This document shows, one piece after another, positions 22,901 through 32,573 of a stretch of 64,000 nt of DNA. Position 1 is the stretch's first letter, and each line of letters starts with the position of its first letter. The position numbers were made by a program, and so were the translations under genes. Under the pieces are notes generated by a model. It saw nothing but the letters and a program-made list of their open reading frames with translations. It was not told where the DNA came from and did not search any database. The DNA comes from Lampris incognitus. Lineage: Eukaryota; Chordata; Actinopteri; Lampriformes; Lampridae. The stretch spans positions 63,864,107 through 63,928,106 of the forward strand of contig NC_079216.1 of NCBI RefSeq assembly GCF_029633865.1, written 5' to 3'.

Positions 22901-23997
22901 ATCTCATCTCATGCATGTGATGAGATGAGATGATGATGCTGCAGCATCCCTGTGCTCGCTGCGTTTCACTGTGACAGTGGGTGTGGCACGGCCAAGAGGG
23001 AGCATCCCAAGGCCTTCTGGGACACGGGGGGGGGGTCGTTCTGCAAGATTTGGTCGTTTCAAAGTTTCACTCCCATCTCGGACGGTCAAAACGTGCAACA
23101 AACTATAGTGGCAAACACTGCCGTCCCCCTCACACTACACTAGCAGCGACACAAGTCTCCCGGCGCCGTCGGGGGCGTCGCCCTCCTCACCTGGTACTCG
23201 TCGAAATCCGTACGGACTCGGTCTTGCATCTGCACTAGCTGACCCTCGAGGTGCACCTGCATGTGACTCTGCTTCTCCAGCTCGGCCCGCAACCCGTCGA
23301 ACTCGCCGGCGTGCAGCGCCTTCTGCCTCTGCAGCTCCTCCAGCTGCGCTTGGTCGGCTCGGACGGACCGCTCCATGTCGTCCACCTTCCGCTGGTACGC
23401 GTCGAAGGTGTCCTGCCAGCCCTCGGACAAAGCGCGCGCGTACTCCTGAATCTCCTCCAGGGTGGCGGGCGGCGGGCCGCGGTACGTTTGCGCGACGGCG
23501 GGCACCAGCCTGGCGTCGACCTGACTCCGGAGCTGGGCGACCTCCCTCCGGTGGGCCTCCTCCAGGCTCCGGCACTCGCCCTCCAGCTGCAGCAGCCTCT
23601 GCTCGAGCGCGCAGTTCGTCTCGCAGGCCGCGCGGAACTCCTGCTCGCAGCCGTGCAGCTCGCCGCCCAGGTCCGTCCAGAGCCGAGCCTCCTCGCGGCG
23701 CAGGCGCTGGACCGCGTGCAGCTCGCGCTGCAGCTGCACGCTCTGCATCTCCGCACGGGACTTCTCGAGCGACAGTTGCCCCACCGTTCTCCTCAGCTCC
23801 CCCAGGTCAGCCCTGTACCGGCCTTGCCGCTCCGAGGTCGGCGCCTGTCGGAGTTGGCGGATCTGGGCGACGAGGCATCCGTTTTCGTGCTCCAGCTGCT
23901 TGGTCCTGGACAAGTAGTGGCCCAGTCTGCTGTTGAGCTCCTGCAGCTGATGCTGGTCGCTCTCGAAACTTCTCCTGAACTGCAGCATGCTTGTCAA
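17837..23997 (-). CDS. synm: synm, synemin intermediate filament protein (gene span, 4 exons)
   Basis: Synemin is a large type IV/VI intermediate filament protein that co-assembles with desmin or vimentin and links filaments to Z-discs and costameres. Exon 1 opens the rod (LNSRLGHYLSRTKQLEHENG, the helix initiation motif). The rod ends across exons 2-3 with VAYYR/ALLEGERIDL, the family termination motif. There is almost no head before the rod, as is usual for synemin. The four exons join in phase to about 1032 residues. The tail of about 700 residues is acidic, rich in Ser, Glu and Lys, and much shorter than the long mammalian isoform (about 1565 aa). Exon 1 is strongly GC-rich, while the tail exon is not. 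Confidence 0.92.
20120..20199 (-). CDS. synm: synm exon 3, end of the rod
   Basis: It encodes (R)ALLEGERIDLQEAHRRVGQ and HQRERII. ALLEGE is the intermediate filament rod termination motif. The acceptor is TGCTTGTTCAG and the donor ATAG/GTATTT on the minus strand. It is 80 bases in phase 2 to phase 1. Confidence 0.92.
20200..21836 (-). other. synm intron 2
   Basis: No gene, RNA or mobile element recognised in this 1.6 kb. Confidence 0.5.
21837..21961 (-). CDS. synm: synm exon 2, coil 2
   Basis: It encodes TIIDQLDHERNMLADGIAEK, then LQERQQLLRVKMDLGMEVAYYR, a coiled-coil heptad pattern ending at the YYR that precedes LLEGE. The acceptor is TTTTCCCCAG and the donor ACAG/GTAAGC. 125 bases. Confidence 0.95.
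21990..22052 (-). mobile_element. L2-type LINE/SINE 3' tail
   Basis: The minus strand reads AAGCGGTTTGGGTTGTCTAG, AAAAGCGCTATATAAATGTA and ends in (ATG)n. It is the same tail type as at 10632-10705, truncated at its 5' side. Confidence 0.6.
22891..22944. repeat. Short inverted repeat (cruciform candidate)
   Basis: Arms CTGCAGCATCATCTCATCTC and its reverse complement face each other around a short GCATGT loop, with one extra ATG triplet on the right arm. It lies inside synm intron 1. Confidence 0.8.
23191..23997 (-). CDS. synm: synm exon 1, start and rod coil 1
   Basis: ATG at 23995-23997 gives MTSMLQFRRSFESDQHQLQE, then LNSRLGHYLSRTKQLEHENG, the coil 1A initiation motif. A long Arg/Glu/Leu/Gln-rich heptad region follows, ending at the donor GAGTACCAG/GTGAGG. 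269 codons. The composition is very GC-rich, which opens a 260-codon antisense frame (23251-24033) that is only a shadow. Confidence 0.93.
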
Positions 23998-24905
23998 CTA
24001 GTGGTAAAAAAAACAACCCAAAAAACCGTATGAAGGGAAGTAAAGGTGGGTTTTATTCTCCAGACTTGGCGGACGGGTTGGTTAGGGAGGGTCGCCCCGG
24101 TGCCATTTATCCTGGGAGCACGCCTGCAAGGCTGCACGGTGATGTCATGCGCGTTTATGACCGCCTCCGACAAGTGCACGAGGTGGGCGGGTCCTGCTCA
24201 TCTTCTGGCAAGGTTCTTTTCCTGGCAGATGTTGCCGGGGGAGGGGGGGGCGGGGCAGGGGGGCGACGGTCATTTCCAGGGAAATAGCGCCGCCGACTGG
24301 AGGGAATCGGGGCGCCTGTCGGTGTCGCGTCAAAATCTGCGACCGTCGAAAAAAAAACGCCGGCATCCACGTGACGTCACCGGATCGCGTTTCCGGAGAG
24401 GGGCGAGCCCCCCCCCCCGCCGCCGCCGCCGCGTCGTTAGCTGACCTCAGCCCAACACGCGCGCCCTGAACTTTAAGACAACCGACCCAATATTAATGAA
24501 ACTAGACCAGGAGGTGGGGAGGAGCCGGATGAGGGCGGCGAGAGTACGTCTCTATCCAAGGCGGGCTCCCGTGTGGATTTCGGTGAGTTTCGACAGAGGC
24601 AAGCGCCGTTCTGGCGAGCAGCGGAAGAGGGCGCTGTGGCCACAGCGCCGTGTTGCGTCCGCAGAGCGGCCCCACACTGGAGGCGAAGCAGCGAAGTCGC
24701 CGCACGCATGGTCACGGTTTTCCAGGGTCGCACAATTTAGCGTAACACCAACTCGTACGTTTTCCGTTTTTCACGCTCCGGTCAAAATGAGCCCCCCAGC
24801 GATCCGTGGTTCGGTTCGGTCTGCAGAGCGGCGTTAGACTGTGTTGTGCATCATTCACCTCGGCTCTGCTTTGGACCTCGGAGCTCACTGGAACGTCATC
24901 GTGTC
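23998..24905. promoter_or_regulatory. GC-rich head-to-head promoter region of synm and pgpep1l
   Basis: The start codons of synm (minus) and pgpep1l (plus) are only about 0.9 kb apart and point away from each other. The interval and synm exon 1 are CpG-dense (for example 24230-24430 and 24590-24720). No TATA box stands out. A shared CpG-island promoter is inferred from arrangement and composition. Confidence 0.55.
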
Positions 24906-24936
24906 ATGGATACGGACGGAACAGTGGTCATAACAG
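24906..24936 (+). CDS. pgpep1l: pgpep1l exon 1
   Basis: It encodes MDTDGTVVITG, equivalent to the first beta strand before GFGPF. The donor is ACAG/GTATGC. 31 bases ending in phase 1, which matches the two bases opening exon 2. Confidence 0.85.
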
Positions 24937-27616
24937 GTATGCCTTCCTTACAGCTGACGTCATCAGGGGGCACCCTAAGGGCATTCTTGGGGGGGGGGGG
25001 GCAGGTCCCAGTTTGTGCTTCCTGCTCTATTTAGATGGATGTGGTAGACTGGATCCAGTCGTTTAGAGCAGGGTTTCTCAACCGGGGGTCCGCGGACCCC
25101 TAGTGGTCCGTGGTGTAATTGCAAGGGGTCCGTGAAAATAAAATATCTTTTAAAAAAAAGATCCTATCACATTTATAGAAACAGGATTATTTTACTCAAA
25201 TGTGACTGAGACCTTTATCTACCTAAACTATAAAGGGTAACAGGACTTTTTTCTCTAATTACTTCCGTTTCACAAGTGTAATCTATTGTACTTTAATAAG
25301 AGATCTCGCTCCCGTTTGCATTGTTAAAAGTTACTGCATAAAAAGTCTGTTTTGTTACATATATCTGAAAGTTACTGAATACATATTCTGTTTTGTTACA
25401 TATATCTGAAAGTTACTGAATACATATTCTGTCTTGTTACATATATCTGAAAGTTACTGAATACATATTCTGTTTTGTTACATACATCTGAAAGTTACTG
25501 CATAAGAATTCTGTTTTGTTACATATATCTGAAAGTTACTGAATACATATTCTGTTTTGTTACATATATCTGAAAGTTACTGAATATATATTCTGTTTTG
25601 TTACATATATCTGAAAGTTACTGAATACATATTCTGTTTTGTTACATATATCTGAAAGTTACTGAATACATATTCTGTTTTGTTACATATATCTGAAAGT
25701 TACTGAATACATATTCTGTTTTGTTACATATATCTGAAAGTTACTGAATACATATTCTGTTTTGTTACATATATCTGAAAGTTACTGAATACATATTCTG
25801 TTGTTACATATATCTGAAAGTTACTGAATACATATTCTGTTTTGTTACATATATCTGAAAGTTACTGAATACATATTCTGTGTTGTTACATATATCTGAA
25901 AGTTACTGCATAAGAATTCTGTTTTGTTAACTATATCGAAGTTACAACTGAAAGCTCTTATTTTTGCCCCAAAGAGTGAATAAATGCTATAATGCAATTT
26001 AAAATGCAGTTTCTACTGTTTCTATCAAATTGCAACCCCCCTCCCCCAAGATCAGGTGGAGGGGTCCTCAGGGTAGATCAAAAATACGCAGGGGGTCCCG
26101 GACCCCCAAAAGGTTGAGGACCACTGGTTTAGAGGGTAAACAGATGCCAGTCCACTGTGCAGTTTCTGCCTCACTGTGTTGTGCTCCTGCCTGAAAGTCT
26201 GTCGTGAACAGCTCTGGTACATTCAGCACCCTTTTCTTCTTCTAGCCAGCCTTTTGTTTCAGATGGTCTTCCCTCAGTACTGATAGATAAATGGTTAAAA
26301 ATGCAGCTTACTAGGAATACTGATTTTAGGAGCATTATTTCTATCATCTCAGGCCACTTAGAATTGAAAATAGGAGACAGATATATTAGAATTGTGTGTG
26401 TGGGTAGATAAATCATATCCAGATGAATGCGTACCTGCTCATTTCTGATCTAATTTTCTCTCCAAAAAAAAAATGCCACTACGAACAAATTGGAAAAAAA
26501 CCTACCAAAATGGGACTGTAGGTGTATTTGTCCAGCCGGGTAACTAGCACTGATATCCACAAACAGTCTCTGAAGAGAAAAGGAAAGATTTTTCCTTTGA
26601 TTAATTATCACTTAGCACCATAATGCACCTATTTTTGCAACAAAAACAAAAAATTCAAATTCTTTCATGCGCTTTTATCACAATCGCGTCCGTAGCCTGG
26701 GAGCCAGTGGGCTCTAGAATTCAAATACAACTGTTGGGGAAATGAAGGCCTTCTGGTTTGTTTTTTAGGGTTTGGACCTTTCCGGCAGCACTTCGTGAAT
26801 CTGAGTTGGACAGCCGCCCAGGTAACGGTTAAGATATTTTCATGGCATTGATAATTTAGCAGGTTGGAGAACACTCATCGACTGAAATGATGTACATTTG
26901 GGACTCCCAGAGCTTGCAGGTGGCTGGGCTGGGAAGGGGGGAGAGTGTTCACATCAAGGAGTTACCAGTAAGCTACCTCAAGACCCAGCAGATCATTGCT
27001 GACCTTTGGCAAACTCTCCGCCCGAAGGTAAAATACACCGCCTTAGTCTTGAGGCCTAAACAGGAGCATGCCGACTACGCCGCCAGAAGTCGAGTCTTGG
27101 TCTTGATGTGTTTTTTCATCTGTGCCCAAGTTAATTGTGCATCTTGGAATAGCGAGAGGGTCCAAAGCCGTCGTTCTGGAGCAGACGGGGAAGAACGGTG
27201 GCTACGCCGACAAAGACGTGAGCGGCGTTTGCCCTGAGAGCCGCTGCTGTGTCCAAGGAGGACCAGAAAAGCTGGACTCTCTCATAAATATGAGGTCCCT
27301 CTCCAAGCAGTTCAAACACATGGGGACAGATGTCGTTTACTCCAGGGACGCCGGCGGGTAAGTTTTCTTGTTTCCCCCAGCAAGACAATGTGCTGACAAG
27401 ACACTCAGTTTGTGAAGTAACGTGTCCTCTTCCCCTCTCAGGTACGTCTGTGACTTTGCTTATTACTGCTCGCTGTACCACGGCGAGAGGAGAGCAGCCC
27501 TCGTCCATCTCCCTGCATCTGGCAGCAGGGCCTCAACAGACAGACTGGTGCCTCTGCTGCAGGCGCTCATTCGGACCATGCTCCAACAACTAGACGCAGC
27601 CCCAAACACTGCATGA
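24906..27616 (+). CDS. pgpep1l: pgpep1l, pyroglutamyl-peptidase I-like protein (gene span, 5 exons)
   Basis: Peptidase family C15 removes N-terminal pyroglutamate from peptides in the cytosol. The five exons join in phase to 197 residues, close to about 209 for PGPEP1. GFGPF near the N-terminus is the family signature. Glu of VLEQTGKNGGY, Cys of DAGGYVCDFAYY and His of ALVHLP correspond to the Glu-Cys-His triad, so the fish protein looks catalytically competent. It lies between synm and igf1r, the same position as PGPEP1L in mammals, which is why I prefer the L paralogue over PGPEP1. Confidence 0.9.
25069..26126. mobile_element. Complete hAT-type MITE with an internal minisatellite
   Basis: The ends are CAGGGTTTCTCAACC and GGTTGAGGACCACTG, imperfect terminal inverted repeats typical of hAT elements. 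Perfect 8 bp duplications GTTTAGAG flank it (25061-25068 and 26127-26134). It encodes no transposase. The centre is about 15 copies of a 41 bp unit containing TTACATATATCTGAAAGTTA (about 25325-25935). A second, truncated copy is at 50283-51187. It sits in pgpep1l intron 1. Confidence 0.93.
25325..25935. repeat. 41 bp minisatellite inside the hAT MITE
   Basis: The unit is GTTTTGTTACATATATCTGA, AAGTTACTGAATACATATTC and T. Two main variants differ at GAATACATATTCT versus GCATAAGAATTCT; in this copy the second variant is rare. Confidence 0.95.
26769..26821 (+). CDS. pgpep1l: pgpep1l exon 2
   Basis: After the acceptor TTTTTTAG it encodes (G)FGPFRQHFVNLSWTAAQ, matching GFGPFGEHTVNASWIAVQ of PGPEP1. 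The donor is CAG/GTAACG. Confidence 0.93.
26920..27027 (+). CDS. pgpep1l: pgpep1l exon 3
   Basis: It encodes VAGLGRGESVHIKELPVSYL and KTQQIIADLWQTLRPK, aligned with the VYEIPVEY and ALW region of PGPEP1. 36 codons in phase 0. The acceptor is CTTGCAG and the donor AAG/GTAAAA. Confidence 0.93.
27131..27357 (+). CDS. pgpep1l: pgpep1l exon 4, catalytic Glu
   Basis: It encodes LIVHLGIARGSKAVVLEQTG and KNGGYADKDVSG. The Glu of VLEQ is the predicted active-site acid. It continues with CPESRCCVQGGPEKLDSLI and ends VVYSRDAGG at the donor GG/GTAAGT. The acceptor is GTGCCCAAG. Confidence 0.93.
27442..27616 (+). CDS. pgpep1l: pgpep1l exon 5, catalytic Cys and His
   Basis: After CCTCTCAG it encodes YVCDFAYYCSLYHGERRAAL, VHLPASGSRASTDRLVPLLQ and a short tail to the TGA at 27614-27616. 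YVCDF carries the nucleophile Cys and LVHLP the catalytic His. Confidence 0.94.
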
Positions 27617-28927
27617 CGTGTGCGAATACCTGCCAAGTTGTTCAAGACTTACAGTCGTATGCGTAGTCGAGAACCACCGACATCGACTCACAGCTCGCCG
27701 CGGAGACGCCGATCACGCCCCCCCCCCCCCCCGACACATTGGCAGAAAAGCATCGCGGCGAAATCACGAGTAGCCAGGTAATGAAACAGTTGCGGCGATA
27801 TTTCTTATCCACTTTTTTTTATTCAAAAATTCAGGAGAGAGGAAAAACAAAAAAAGAAAAGAAAGAAAACACAAGAAATTCTCAGATACACATTTTCGAG
27901 ACGGCGGGTCAAAAATACCCCGTCTCGCCCAAAGGTGAGAGAGAGCTTGAGGCCTCAGATACAGAACTTGCAAGAAGTCAAGTCTAGCAAAGCTTTTGAA
28001 TATTATCTCCCCCCCCCCCATTATCGAATTAACACACAGATTCAGCATTTGCGGAAATATGATAAAATAACGGCAAAACAAGGCCCCCCCCCCTCCGAAG
28101 ATATAGGGGGGGGTAGCAAATGGTAAAAAGCGAAGCGCGGTAGCGATAAACCTCAAACTCATTATTGCAATTTGAACGCGTCGATGCATCCTACGTAACC
28201 CTGAGGTCTGCACAGAGAACATTCTGGAGGAGCTGGTTAATTTGAACCCTTTCTCGGTCGATTTATATTTACGCTTGCAATCTGGCGATGCAGGGGGGAA
28301 GAAAAAAATAGAGAAGAAGAAGAAGAAGCCACTATTCTGCTGCTGTAAACGTAGGCCTGATTCTAGTCGTGTCTTTTTGTTTTTTTTCTCTTAACCACGA
28401 CTACCCGTAATCTACGAAACATCCCTGCCCCGTTTGTGTTTGTTCAAACTGTGGTCGAGACCTGGTCGTGACCCTCCGGTAACCGTTAAGAGCCTCGGCA
28501 GGGCTCAATGCGAACAGATATACACACCATAACAGGCCGAGTCTGCACCCTTCCCACTACTGCAGGAGGGGGAATCCTCTCACAGGACCTCCGTGTTGTG
28601 TCATAACATACATCCAAACCGAGACGTCACACAAATATAAGTGACGACACAAGCACAGTTGGCCTTTTTGTCAGCGATAAATCTTTTCTTTTTTATGCAA
28701 ATTCCAGTCTGTTCCTCACCAAAAGGAGCGGCCCTCACATAGCCCCTTCTCTCGGCTGCAGAACAACGTATTGCGAGCCCTCAGATTTAGCGTCCAATAT
28801 CGAATCGGTATTGCTTGCGGGTTGTATTTCCGACACCCGAGTCCTACGTCTTTGTCTAATCTCTCCAGCCCGGGGAGACGCCGCGCCCGGCGGTCCGGGG
28901 AAACCTGCGGGGGCCGTCCTTAAGACG
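27617..28927. other. pgpep1l downstream spacer
   Basis: No coding signal. It contains C runs at 27718-27732, 28010-28019 and 28083-28092 and an (AGA)n stretch near 28315-28329. Confidence 0.5.
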
Positions 28928-28936
28928 CTTTAAACC

Positions 28937-29700
28937 CAGGGGTGTCAAACTCCAGGCCTCGAGGGCCGCAGTGTCTGCAGGTATGTGCTGCAACCGTGCA
29001 CCACACCACCTGATTTATCTAATTAGCTCACCTCCTGGATCAAGGAGGGGAAAGGAACTAGCTTAATCAGGTGGAGGCCGCAGTGTCTGCAGGTATGTGT
29101 TGCAACCGTGCACTGCACCACCTGGTTTATCTAATTAGCTCACCTCCTGGATCAAGGAGGGAAAGGAACTAGCTTAATCAGGTGGAGGCCGCAGTGTCTG
29201 CAGGTATTTGTTGCAACCGTGCACTGCACCACCTGGTTTATCTAATTAGCTCACCTCCTGGATCAAGGAGGGACAGGAACTGGTTTAATCAGGTGGTGAG
29301 GCCGCAGTGTCTGCAGGTATGTGTTGCAACCGTGCACTGCACCACCTGATTTATCTAATTAGCTCACCTCCTGGATCAAGGAGGGGAAGGAACTGGTTTA
29401 ATCAGGTGGTCCGCAGTGTCTGCAGGTATGTGTTGCAACCGTGCACTGCACCACCTGATTTATCTAATTAGCTCACCTCCTGGATCAAGGAGGGACAGGA
29501 ACTGGTTTAATCAGGTGGTGAGGCCGCAGTGTCTGCAGGTATGTGTTGCAACCGTGCACTGCACCACCTGATTTATCTAATTAGCTCACCTCCTGGATCA
29601 AGGAGGGACAGGAACTAGCTTAATCAGGCGGTGTAGTGCGCGGTTGCAACACATACCTGCAGACACTGCGGCCCTCGAGGCCTGGGGTTTGACACCCCTG
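28937..29700. mobile_element. hAT-type MITE with an internal array of about 112 bp units
   Basis: Terminal inverted repeats start CAGGGGTGTCAAAC and end GTTTGACACCCCTG, and extend with mismatches for about 60 bp. Direct repeats CTTTAAACC flank it (28928-28936, 29701-29709), consistent with an 8 bp target duplication plus one chance base. Inside are six tandem units starting CAGTGTCTGCAGGTAT at 28969, 29081, 29192, 29304, 29414 and 29526. Each unit is partly self-complementary (CCACCTGATTTA...TAATCAGGTGG). No transposase. Confidence 0.9.
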
Positions 29701-29709
29701 CTTTAAACC

Positions 29710-32527
29710 CAGGGAGCTTTTGGGACCAGCAGCATTATTGTAAGCAGCAAACCGGCAGACAGGAGCCCGACTAGAGAAATGAAACGGGGGGGGGGGGGGG
29801 TTATGGGACACACTCGGGTAACGCCGAATACTCGTCGTGGCGAGAGCTGGACCGTGTTGACAAACAGCAGGTAGACACGGTAGACGGAGGAAACGGTGGC
29901 GTGCACACAGCCATGTAGGGTTTAAGGGCACAAAAAGAAAGAAGAAAGGTGAACTAGAGAAAACAAATCTTCTCGGCATCCTGATATTTATAAGGACCAG
30001 AGCAGATTTCTGGGGCTTTGGTTCCAACATGGCTCATCTGAACCTCTTAGGGCCCCGCTGGAAGCTGAACCCCATGGGAGGCGGAGTTACTGCTATCGCT
30101 GTAGTAAAGTACTCTGCGACGAGGGGGGGTCCTCGCTATGCGCTTCAGAGTACAGACGCATCGTAGGGAGCGGGGCCGACTGGCGGACGGGCGGGTTTCG
30201 ACGGACACTCCCGGGGGGCTCGGGACAACTCGGCGAGGGTCGGCGATTCGCGCTGTAACTGCAGCTGCAGCTTCACAGCAGAGGAGGTACTACTTGCAAA
30301 GCACACTTAATGGAGTTGGATTAAAAATATTTTCCCTTTTTTTTTTTTTATAACTCACCCCCCCCCCCCCAGTGATAACCGATGTGTTGAGAAATGTTAA
30401 GTTGTTTGTGCCAACCCTCTTTTGGTAGTCTGGTGACTCGAGGTTATAGACGCGACTGTGTCGGGAGTCAGCGGAGATGGAATGTCTGACCATGCTGATG
30501 TCCTGCCCTGGCCTTTCTTATTTTGGGGTTGGGGGGGGGGGCTAGACAGTATAACACCATGCAAAACTTTACAACACTGCAAAGTATTCAGGCAAAAAAA
30601 AAAAAAAAGAAAGAAAGAAAAGAAAATGTAGGCTGGGGGTTATAGTGTCCATCTCTTCTTCTCATATGCATACCGTAAGACAATCCGTGCTGACTCTGCA
30701 GAGCCGGCCGGAGCCAGCCTCCGCACCGTACTGTCATGAAGGCAACTATTATCACTCTGCACCACGTAGTCCTACACAGATCCTTTTCTTCCAACGCTCG
30801 AAACTATAAACTTTGCTTTTGAGAGCGGCCGGGCCGGGCCGGGCCGGACATTGGCAGGCAGGCCGGTGTCGGGGCAGGGCAGCAGTAAACCCACCATAGA
30901 CAGATTCCATCTCCTGTCCTAATCTAGCCGTGAGGTTCTCCAGGTCCCTGTGGGGTACACCCAGATAAGGAGGTTCATCCAGAGACTAGTCTATACAAAC
31001 TAACGAGAACGAGTGAGATGTACTTTTCTTTTTTCCATACACATACATATATTTAAAAAGAGTGAGGTAGATATATACTCGAAGGAAAAAAAGTTTTAAG
31101 TCCCCCAGTCATGACACCAAAGAAAATCCATATAAAAAAATCCAACTTTATACTGAATCATGGGGCATTTATACAGTGATTTAAACTGATATCACAAAAA
31201 GGAAAATAAAAAAAATAAATAAATAACAATCCTACAGAGAGAGAGAGAGAGAGAAAAAAAACCGAAGGAAAAAAAAAATATGCAAGCAACATTTTCAGAG
31301 GATGAGGAGAAATCCTTCAAAACACTTTCTTTTTCTTTTTTCTTTTTTTTTTTACGACTCAGCCTCCATGTAAGACCTATTTCCATTCATGACACTGAAA
31401 TGCAGTCCCTTCCCTGGACTTGACCCCATCGTTTATTTGGTTTACAGAAGCAATAATTAAGAAAACAAAAAAATAAGACCTGCTTTCATTTGAAAGAACT
31501 AATGTGTCAACAGAGTGCAAAAGTGGTATAATATTGCGTTTGAGAGTGTAGATGAAAAAAAAAAAACAAAAAAAAACAAAAAAAAAAGGATTTATATGAT
31601 TTTTAGATGGGTGGCAAATGGTTGGGATAATTAAGGCAAACCAGACAACCCAATAAGCCCTATTAATTCCAGAGAGGCAACAAATGGATGGGTAAAAAAA
31701 CCAGATGTGGTACAACTAAAACATCTGGTGTATGGGAACTAATCCTGACTTCCAAAGGAGGCATCGGGGTGGGGGTGGGGGGGTATACTTTAACTGTCAG
31801 TGAGGGGCCGGAAGGGAGGAGAAAGGGCACTATTGGACACAACAAAGCGTGTGTGTGGTGATGGTGGTGGTGGGGGGGGGGGCATCATGAGAGTGTGTGG
31901 AGAAAGCAAAGCCTTTACTTTGACCTGAGATTGAGTCGCACCTAGAGGGCAACGCTAGGCGCGGTGCTAAAAACAAAACAAAACAAAAAAAAGGGGGGGT
32001 GGGTGCAGAAAGTAAAAGCTCACACATCGAGCTAAGGTGTCCATTCCAAATAATAATAATAATAATAATAATAATTAATAACAGACATCTACAAAGAGAA
32101 TACAGAAGGGAGACAGGACATAAAAACCAAAAAGGCAAAGAACAAAATCTAGTGATACAGAAAAACAATTTCATATCTACTGATCCTGTATACATGTTTT
32201 ATCTTTTCTCTTTTTTTTTTTTCTTTCTTTCATTTTTGAACAAAGTGAGAAGGTATAAGAAATGGACTGTAGTGGAGACCATAAAATATCAAACCTGAAG
32301 GATTTCCTTTGTCTACACACACACATACATACATACATACATATATATATATATGTATGTGTGTGTGTGTGTATATATCATCCTAAAGAGAAGAAGAATA
32401 TTATAGCAGCTTTGTTCTGTACAGACATAGAGAGGCAAACTTCTGAACCATAAAAAGGTTAAAAAAGTGACAAACCAATGATGTGTATAAAAATTATCCT
32501 GCAGTCTAACATAGAACTGTAAGACCT

Positions 32528-32573
<46 letters not shown>

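Larger units (their letters stand above)
21962..23190 (-). other. synm intron 1
   Basis: It contains an L2-type tail with (ATG)n at about 21990-22052 (minus orientation) and a 54-base inverted repeat at 22891-22944. Nothing coding is recognised. Confidence 0.6.

Noticed and set aside
23251-24033. 260-codon plus-strand frame
   Set aside because: Antisense shadow of the GC-rich synm exon 1; Leu-rich composition is the complement of Gln/Glu-rich coiled coil.
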